From the NCBI RefSeq assembly GCF_023898315.1, contig NC_064619.1:478681376-478745375 (forward strand): a stretch of DNA of 64,000 nucleotides, given 5' to 3'. The position numbers were made by a program, and so were the translations under genes. Shown one piece after another: positions 56,014 to 64,000 of the stretch. How positions within the stretch are numbered: position 1 is the stretch's first letter; each line of letters opens with the position of its first letter. This stretch comes from Schistocerca nitens (lineage: Eukaryota; Arthropoda; Insecta; Orthoptera; Acrididae). The notes under the pieces were generated by a model, which worked only from the letters and a program-made list of their open reading frames with translations, made no database searches and was not told the DNA's origin.

Positions 56014-57900
56014 TAAGCAGCTTGAAAAGAGCTTCAGCTTCTGTCATTCCTCCTCATACACAACTACTACATACACAAAGGGTTTTAAATGGACTAGAGA
56101 TAGTATTCAGTTTATTTCAGTTGTCATTTCAATTTGAGCTTGATTGATTTTAAAGTGAAGAATAATTTTATGAATTTTAATACTTCATTGAGGTTTAAGA
56201 AACTCACAGTAACTGTTAGTTTCCAAGGCTCATAAAAGCACTAAGGCACTAACTGTTCTTTCACACATCAAACATAAGCATATTTATTACAGATTGTGCA
56301 TTCATTGTTTGTGGACTGATCCGAAAAGCAGATTTCTGATCACAAGATTAGGTAGAATGTAACATATGCTCACAGGTTGAGCTTTCACGTGCCATCTTGT
56401 GGCGACTATTTGTGCAGTCACACAAACGTAACATAAAATTCTCCACTTAGTGTCTGTCTTATGGTATCTGTGTTCACAAATCTAAGGAGAAATTATTTAA
56501 CACTGAGACAGGAGTGAAGGAGAATCGATAATGGTACCAAGAGTATGAAAAATACTCTTGGATGAAAGTTTGTAAGTGGCCTCCTTTGTGGGTGAATTCT
56601 GCTTCCTTATGTTTTGTTCAGTAGATTTGTTTGGCATGTGTAATTCATAAAACTAAATTTGTCTGGTTATTCCTTATTGAATCACACCAGATGGGCTTTT
56701 CTACATAATTCTCAGTTGACTGATTCCAGCACTAATGGTGTAATCACTTAGATCCTTTCATATACCCATACAGTAGTAGTTCAGTATAACTCAGTTGTTG
56801 GGTGACACACTTTACTCTCACATTATAGCATCAGCATGGTATATCGAGAGTGAGGCTTGTAATGACAAACTACACATGGTAAGTTGAGAAGAACATGTAA
56901 TGCAATATTGTACACTTGGTACTATACTGTATTTAATTGTAAAGAACATTAGAAGTAAAACATTTCAGAAACTTGCCAAGTAGAGTACAGCAATTAGACA
57001 AACTTCATTCAAGCATTGACCAAACAATAACAAGAGTTTCAGGACGGTGTATAAAGTACACTATCAAGTACAGTATGAAAATTTGCATCACTTCCTACAA
57101 GCTACAGTATGTCATTATTCTGCTGTTTTCGAAAGTGTTAGCTTTCTTTGGTAAGTCATTTCATGCAGTTTCTTTATGCTTATTGTTTTATACTCATCAG
57201 GTACAGCTACTCAATTTGGTTTGATTCGCTTTGTCACTCTGTTCACTTTGTCGCTCCATCCATTCTAACACTTTGAACGACTGTAAGTGGTGAAGTATGT
57301 GTGTAAACACCCACTTCTTTAACGATACGACTTACTTGAGATTGTCAACTGACTTTCCATAATGGTTAGCTTGCTGCTGCAACCTCCTTTTCTCTTCTTC
57401 TTCGAAGTATATTTGCTAGGACCAGGAATTTCTCAAGACTCTTTCTTCTTATAAAATAAACAGATGTACGCAGTTTCTTTTCCTTCACTTACTGATGTAT
57501 ATTTGAACATCAGACTTTTACAAATCTGTTTCCACATCTCCAAAGCGTAGAAACAAAATAGATTTACAAATAAGGTAGGGTTGGCTTCATAGCCATGTTC
57601 TTTTTCAATATGAATCTGAATACATGTCTTGTCCTTTCAAAGTCCAAAACAAGCATTAATTAACAATATCTCAACTGTTCTTTTTTTTCCCACTACAATC
57701 ATGAAAGTTACAAAACAGCACAGAAAACATAAACACTCTTTGTTCTTTCACTACATCTTCCATGGCGCGACCGGCAAACACTTGCTGGTGCCGTTCGACA
57801 GCCACACCTATATCATCTCACGATAAACTTCAAACTTGCACACACAGAAAGGTGATGCGCAGTAAATAGGCTCTCTCTCACTTATATTTAAAATATTGTG
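56014..57900. other. No recognisable gene (putative TM9SF4 intron 3)
   Basis: AT-rich sequence with short frames only; no domain, RNA or clear repeat. A tRNA-like 'gagatggccgagtggttcta' at about 57908 looks like an isolated SINE or tRNA A-box remnant. Confidence 0.4.
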
Positions 57901-58733
57901 TGTTCGAGATGGCCGAGTGGTTCTAGAATTTATGCGGAAATTCTCAAAGCACTACACCATGTAATCACTTTACTTATGTTATCCAGTATTTCACGTGTAC
58001 TGGGAAGATCATGTATACTTTCATCTTCATCACCCTCGCCCTTGACTGCTTCATTCCTCTCATTTCGAACACCGTAAAAAATTTCCTTGTCATCTGTGAT
58101 TTCCGAAATTGGTTCTTCGTTGTGGTTCAAGTCTTAAAGATCAATATTGCACTGCAGAACATCACATGCAGACTGGATATCATTGCTGTTGAAATCTATG
58201 TCACTACATCATTCATCTTTTGCATTTTCTTCAATGGAATGCTTTTCCCAGCAATTCCTAACAGTGGTTGGACTGATGCTTTGATGCTTTGCCATGCCAG
58301 GCCTACTGAATATGCAACACTCTCAAGATTTGCAGATTTCATTTCCGTGACCTCATTTGAATTTACTATTGAAGTGGGCAGTTCATGGCCATAAATGCTC
58401 ATACGATGCCATGTAATCAAAACGTCCTGGGTTTGAATCCCACCACTGCCTAAATTTTGATTAATAATCAGCATTTGCGGCCAAAGACTTCTGGCATAAG
58501 AAGTCATCTTCACTCTGCCAACGGCCTTGTCAAAGAGGGCGGAGCAACGGACAGAGGCTCAGGGCACACTCTTGTCCTAAGGGTGGGAAAAAGTCCCTAA
58601 AGGCGAAAGAATCAGCAGTGATCAACAGTATGAGGATGCAGAAGGCAACAGAAACAACTGCATTAAAGACATGTAATGTGTATCCACAGGACATGGGGCC
58701 TGTAATTGAAAAAGTGTCATTATCATCTCTATA

Positions 58734-59536
58734 TTGGCAAAAGATTCTGGAATAGTCCCCCATTCTGATCTCCAGGAGGGGACTGCCGAGGGGGAGATGA
58801 CCATGAGAAAAAGGTTGAATCATCAACAAAAGGATAGTGTTGGAAGAGTCAGGGTGCAGAATGTCAGAAGCTTGAATGTGGGAGGGAAACTAGAAAATCT
58901 GAAAAGAGAAATGCAAAGACTCAATGTACATATAGGAGGGGTCAGTGAAATGAAATGGAAAGAAGACAAGGATTTTTGGTCAGATGAGTATAGGATAATA
59001 TCAACAGCAGCAGAAAATGGTATAACAGGAGTAGTAGGATTTGTTATGAGTAGGAAAGTAGGGCAGACAGTGTGTTGTTGTGAACAGTTCAGGCAAACGA
59101 TCACTGACAATGATAGTTCAGATATACATGCTGACGTCAAAAGCAGAAGATGAAGAGAGAGAGAAAATATGAGGATATTGAAGGGTTGATACAGTATGTA
59201 AAGGGAGATGTAAATCTAATAGTCATGGGGGACTGGAATGCAGTTGTAGGGGAAGGAGTAGGAAAAAAGGTTACAGGAGAATATGGGCTTGGGACAAGGA
59301 ACGACAAAGGAGAAAGACTAATTGAGTTCTGTAACAAATTTCAGCTAGTAATAGGGAATACTCTGCTCAAGAGTCACAAGAGGAGGAGGTATACTTCAAA
59401 AAGACCACATGATACGAGAAGATTTCAGTTAGATTACACCATGGTCAGACAGAGATTCTCAAATAGATACTGGATTCTAAGACGTACCAGGTGCAGACAT
59501 AGATTCAGATCACAATATAGTAGTGATGAAGAGTAG
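58734..59536 (+). pseudogene. Second RTE-like LINE endonuclease
   Basis: 'RVQNVRSLNVGGKLENLKRE' (WN start mutated to QN), 'IGGVSEMKWKEDKDFWSDEY' (catalytic Glu region), 'VNLIVMGDWNAVVGEG' (catalytic Asp kept) and 'FQLDYTMVRQRF', then a shifted 'DSDHNIVV'-type end near 59505. About 20 percent of shared positions differ from the 37-38 kb copy, so these are distinct subfamilies. At least two frameshifts. Confidence 0.75.
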
Positions 59537-59539
59537 GTT

Positions 59540-61551
59540 GAAGTTCAATAAATTAGTCAGAAAGAATCAATACACAAAGAAATGGGATATGGAAATACTA
59601 AGGAATGATGAGATATGCTTGAAATTCACTAAGGCTATTGATAGAGCAATAAGGAATAGCTCAGTAGGCAGTACAGTTGAAGAGGAATGGACATCACCAA
59701 AAAAGGGTCATCACAGAAGTTGGGAAGAAAAACATAGTTACAAAGAAGGTAACTGCGAAGAAACCATGGATAACAGTAGTAGTACTCCAGCTGATCAATG
59801 AGAACAGGAAGTACAAAAATGTTCTGGGAGACTCAGGAGTACAGAAATACAAGTCACTGAGGAATGACATAAATAGGAAGTGCAGGAAAGCTAAGACGTA
59901 ATGGCTGCCTGAAAAATGTGAAGAAATCGAAACAGAAATGATTGTCGGAAGGACAGACTCAGCGTACAGGAAAGTCAAAACAGCCTTCGGTGACATTAAA
60001 AGCTAGAGTGGCAATGGGAGTTCCAATGCTAAATGTAGAGGAGAGAGTGGATAGGTGGAAAGAAGACACTGAAAGCCTCTATGCAGGGAAAGATTTGTCT
60101 GATGTGATAGAAGAAGAAACAGGAGTCGATTTAGAAGAGATTGGGGGATCAAGTATTAGAATCAGAATTTAAAAGAGCTTTGGATGACTTAAGATCAAGT
60201 AAGGCAGGAGGGATAGATAACATTCCATCAAAATTTCTAAAATCATTGGGGGAAGTTGCAACAAAATGACTATTCACATTGTTGTGCAGAATGTATGAGC
60301 CGAGCGACATACCATCTGACTTTCGGAAAAATATCTACACGATTCTGAAGACTGCAAGAGGTGACAAGTGTGGGAATTATCGTAAAATCAGCTTAGCAAC
60401 TCATGCATCCAAGTTGCTGACAAGAATAGTATACAAAAGAATGGAAAAGAAAATTGAGGATGTGCTAGAAGATGATCAGTTTGGCTTTAGAAAAGGTAAA
60501 GGGACGAGAGAGGCAATTCTGACATTGTGGTTGATAATGGAAGCAAGACGAAAGAAAAATCAAGACACATTCATAGGATTTGTCGACCTGGAAAAAGCAG
60601 TCAGTAGTGTTAAATGGTCCAAGATGTTCGAAATTCTGAGAAAAATATGGGTAAGCTATAGGGAGAGATGGGTAATGTACAATATGTCCAAGAGCCAAGA
60701 GGGAATAATAGGAGTGGACAATCAAGAACGAAGTGCTCAGATTAAAAAGGGTGTAAGACAAGGATGTGTAGCCTTTTGCCCCTACTGTTCAATCTGTACA
60801 TCGAGGAAGCAATGATGGAAATAAAAGAAAGTTTCAGGTGAAAGGATATCAATGATACGATTTACTGATGACATTGCTGTCCTGAGTGAAAGTGAAGGAG
60901 AATTGCATGATCTGCCGAATGGAATGAACAGTTTACAGAATGTAGACTGAGAGTAAATCGAAGAAAGACGAAAGTAATGAGAAGTAGCAGAAATGAGAGC
61001 AGTGAGCAATTTAAGATCAGGATTGATGGTCATGAAGTAGATGAAGTTAAGGAATTCTGATACCTAGACAGTAAAATAACCAATGATGGACAGAGCAAGG
61101 AGGACAGCAAAAGCAGACTAGCAATGGCAAAAAAGGAATTCCTGGCCAAGATGTCTACTAGTATCAGACATAGGCCTTAATTTGAGGAAGAGATTTCTGA
61201 GAAGTCTGGAATACAGCATTGTATGGTAGTGAAACGTGGACTGCAGTAAAACCGGAACAGAAGAGAATCGAAGCATTTGAGAAGTGGTGATACAGACAAA
61301 TGTTGAAAATTAGGTGGACTGGTAAGGCAAGGAATGAGGTTTTGCGCAGAATTGGAGAGGAAAGGAATGTGTGGAAAACACTGATAAGGAGAAGGGATAG
61401 GACATCTCTTAAGACATTAGGGAATGACCTCCATGGTACTAGAGGGAGCTGTAGAGGGAGACAGAGATTGGAACACAGCCACCAAATAATTGAGGACATA
61501 GGTTGCAAGTGCTACTCTGAGGTGAAGAGGTTAGCACAGGAGAGTAATTAA
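59540..61551 (+). pseudogene. Second RTE-like LINE reverse transcriptase
   Basis: The frame at 60279-60815 has 'GDKCGNYRKISLATHASKLL', 'EDDQFGFRKGKGTREAILTL' and 'FIGFVDLEKAVSSVKWSKMF', ending around 'KKGVRQGCV'. At 60855 comes 'RFTDDIAVLSESEGELHD' (catalytic DD kept), and at 61300 'LRRIGEERNVWKTLIRRRDR'. Frameshifts near 60775 and 60920 and an in-frame TAA at about 60170 break it. Inactive, but the catalytic pair survives here, unlike in the other copy. Confidence 0.75.
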
Positions 61552-61618
61552 TGGTGGGCCACATCAAACCAGTTAGAAGACTGATGACATCCTCCCACCC
61601 CCACCCCATCCCAAAAAA

Positions 61619-61642
61619 GTTTTTTTTTTTTTTTTTTTTTTT
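61619..61642 (+). repeat. Poly-T run
   Basis: An uninterrupted T run of more than 20 bp at the LINE/pogo junction. Confidence 0.9.
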
Positions 61643-62524
61643 GTAAAAACAAACTTTTGATTTTTCTGTATTGTGATAGCAACACATCAGTAGGTGGATG
61701 ATCTGGACAGTGATCAAGGACTAGTAGAACTTCTTCTCTCAGCTTAAGTGACCTTCGGTGCTTTCTTACGGACAGAACAAACTCTTCTTGAAACCAGCTG
61801 CTGAAAATGTCATATGTCATGTCATCCGAACATCCTTTGAATGCTTGTAAGTGAATTGTAATGATGACCTGTTTATATGCTTGAAACATCTGGGGATTTT
61901 ACTTTCACCTGTATTAAGAGGTTTCAGCTTAAGGAGAGTTATTCTCTCTTTATTCGTTTTCAAACCTACGTTATTTCCTGATTTTTTTTTTTAATTTTTT
62001 TCCCTTTCTCTCTGGTTGGAAGCAATCAATAATAAAGTGCCGTTTCATCACAATTACATGTTTGATGGTTATTTAAACTTCATCTGTCATTACTCATTAC
62101 TTTGTGTAGAATTTCAGGAAACTGTGAAGCAGGTTCAATTTGAAAACTATCCAGCAGTAAAAAAACTATCCGTCAGAAGCTACAAAATCTTTGTTTCCAT
62201 GTAAATCGAAGTGAAAATTTTCAACGTGGCCGTTAATAAAAAGTGGCACATCTTCACTTATCTTTATTAAAAATGATGTCTAAAGGTGTTCGTCAGGTTC
62301 ACTGTCTTTTCCTAGTTCAGTCCTTTTTCTGTCCATTTCCACATCACTTTCATTCTTTTTACAAAACTTCCAAGTCCTTTATCTTCTTTTACCCATCCCC
62401 AGTGTGTTCCTTCAGCTACACCACACTCATGCGATAAAATTGCTTTAGTTCAACCATTCTTCACATGATCAATAATTTTCAGTTTATCACTCAAAGAATA
62501 TGCTTTCCATTTCTGTGACATTGT

Positions 62525-63240
62525 AACAAGCACACAGAAATCTAGACAATGAATAATTTATGATCATCATGATCGTTGTGCTCGTTTTGATTATTGCCAA
62601 ACACTGTTGCGTAGTCACTTTGTTGACTGCGTCACAATGCTAACCTTGAGGTGCATATTCAAAGCTTCTGACTAGCAACAATCTTGATATGTTTAGACAA
62701 ACCAAAGTTTTAGTTTAATTACATCCATCTATTTTTGATATTGTTGAGAGAGCTTGGAGTTGCAGCAGTAAATTATACTGCAGAAAAGCTATTTGCAGAC
62801 AGTGATTACGTAGGACAGTAAAAGCTATTTGCAGACAGTAATGAGATTTTTTTCAAGTTTATAAAACATATTGAAAGTGCAGAAATCATTCATAAATTAT
62901 ATTTTGTTTTGGGGGACATACTTTATATCGCGTTGTCTGAATATGCTGCATATCAGACTGTGGTATATGGGGCTTCTACATACTTTCACAATGAGAAGTT
63001 ATAATTTTCAGTGGGTGTTATTACGCACGAACAACATTTCACAAAAATATACAGTACATGCATAACCTATTGAAGCCATGTATTGATGAAAAACATTAAT
63101 AATTTAACAATAGTTTGGATTAAATTTCTAGAAGCACCAACATCCATTTCAATAAAGGTTATCAGCCCCTTCTCAAGCAGTATGTACAGCTTTCTGAGAG
63201 CCTCTTGGCACACTTTCCTATATGTAGCACTGTTCTTCAA
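62525..63240. other. No recognisable gene
   Basis: AT-rich DNA. A short direct duplication of 'aaaagctatttgcagacagt' lies at about 62783 and 62820. No domain or RNA seen. Confidence 0.45.
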
Positions 63241-63261
63241 GTGAAAAACCAGTATCCTTGT

Positions 63262-63340
63262 GCTACATCTACATTTAAGTGCCTGGCAAAGGGTTCATCG
63301 AACCGTCTTCATCAGTTTAGGAAAATGTTAGGTTTAAATG
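63262..63340 (-). mobile_element. CR1-like LINE 3' end fragment
   Basis: The plus strand reads 'gctacatctacatttaagtg' followed by 'gcctggcaaagggttcatcg'. On the minus strand this is a CR1-type 3' end with the 'atgtagatgtag' tail seen at 36215-36234, here from a different subfamily. Confidence 0.55.
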
Positions 63341-63567
63341 ATGTGTTGTTTGATGCATAGAAGGTGTAGGGACCTTTGATAATTCAAAGAACATGGTCAC
63401 TATGATTAGCAAAAGAAGCCACGAACATTGCAATAAATCTCAGTATATGAGCTTTGCAAGACAGTGTAGTACTATTTAAGACAACAAGCCTAATTAACAC
63501 ATTGTGTATTACACTATACCACATAACGTTATTTACCCAAGTATAAGGCAATCGTGGATGAAAGGAC

Positions 63568-63599
63568 CCCCCCCCCCCCCCCCCCCGCTTTTTTTTTTT
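63568..63599 (+). repeat. Poly-C then poly-T run
   Basis: About 19 C residues, 'gc', then nine T residues: a low-complexity tract, error-prone in sequencing. Confidence 0.9.
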
Positions 63600-64000
63600 A
63601 AAGATGCTGCTTGAGAAAATTTTATTTTTAACATACTGTGAAGTTTTGATTATTCAAAGTATTTTATTGACATAAAGTATCTGCCCAAAAATTAAATTAT
63701 ACCTATTCTAAACTTACACCACGTATTGTCTACAGTTTGGTAATACTAGGAGAGAAAAAGTAAACGAATAGATGGTTTACATTAATTTTTCTACCATTTT
63801 TGCTTACTAACACTGTCATCTGTAGTATCTCTCTTTCCAATAATCGCCGTCATCCTAACAGCACAGCTGTGAAATATATATCTTTCTTGCCACAAAAATT
63901 TGGCTATTTCTTCCGAATATGTTGCTATTCCTGATGTTTTAGTTACAGTGGATCGTGAGAACATAGTTGTTTTTATCCAGATACGTATCTGATTTTGCCT

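Larger units (their letters stand above)
58400..61615 (+). mobile_element. Second RTE-like LINE, decayed
   Basis: The 5' leader contains 'agtcccccattctgatctcc' (58757), as in the LINE at 36.8-40.1 kb. It is preceded by a tRNA-like 'gggtttgaatcccaccactg' at 58430. The 3' end is near 'agaagactgatgacatcc' (61576 on), then a T21 run after 61619. It lies inside the pogo-type gene in the opposite orientation. The left boundary is estimated. Confidence 0.75.
57930..62520 (-). pseudogene. pogo/Tigger-type transposase, split by an RTE-like LINE
   Basis: On the minus strand from about 62524: 'MSQKWKAYSLSDKLKIIDHV', then 'KAILSHECGVAEGTHWGWVK' (CENP-B/psq-type HTH with one stop). At about 61830-61690 comes 'YDIFSSWFQEEFVLSVRKHR', 'LLVLDHCPDHPPTDVL' (a DDE Asp). 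Beyond the LINE, 58390-57940 gives 'ISPTTVRNCWEKHS' and the acidic 'DFNSNDIQSACDVLQ', 'ISEITDDKEIFYGV' tail. The N-to-C order across the LINE shows one element. The segment with the last catalytic Asp (QPMDQ-type) is not found, so it is deleted or too decayed. Confidence 0.65.

Noticed and set aside
54236-64000. Further TM9SF4 exons
   Set aside because: I scanned for the transmembrane half of the protein and saw no matching frame; the coding-like stretches belong to mariner, pogo and LINE sequence.

Overview
This is a eukaryotic, intron-bearing, repeat-dense window, most likely from an insect. The sequence suggests an orthopteran (grasshopper or locust type). The reasons are one convincing host gene (a TM9SF4-type nonaspanin) with introns over 8 kb, several tRNA-derived SINE copies, and many nested, decayed transposons. 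The species assignment is inference; nothing here looks bacterial.

Layout. 0-3.6 kb: a SINE, degenerate local repeats and a LINE reverse-transcriptase relic. 4.3-6.7 kb: two same-orientation copies of an IS630/Tc1/mariner-type transposon with a very long D-to-E spacing (about 82 residues, Sailor-like); the second copy is split by a SINE. 7.2-17.9 kb: a decayed Polinton/Maverick (adintovirus-like) insertion. It has a possible multi-exon gene and a broken protein-primed type B DNA polymerase on the + strand. Convergent to these, on the - strand, lie capsid-like, adenain-like protease, small membrane protein and integrase-tail relics.

18.2-20.3 kb: an unidentified decayed minus-strand coding region and a tandemly repeated Cys/His-rich module between direct repeats. 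20.6-29.3 kb: DNA-transposon and copia relics, a TA-flanked element with TIRs of about 95 bp, and a nearly intact Tc1-like element stopped by one early amber codon. 29.7-42.3 kb: a full-span Ty1/copia LTR retrotransposon on the - strand with matching 193-bp ends. It holds a CR1-like LINE with tandem 5' monomers, an RTE-like LINE that itself carries a SINE, and a mariner.

42.4-54.2 kb: a SINE, then the first three coding exons of the TM9SF4-like gene (+ strand), which continues beyond the window. Its intron 1 holds a SINE, a Tc1 relic and a hAT relic. 54.7-62.6 kb: a mariner and a pogo/Tigger-type element split by a second RTE-like LINE. These would lie in intron 3 if the gene runs on to the right. 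The last 1.4 kb is low-complexity DNA with a short LINE 3' end.

Functionally, only the TM9SF4-like gene looks live. The transposons are mostly dead by stops, frameshifts or lost catalytic residues. The Tc1 element at 27.85-29.27 kb is the youngest-looking.
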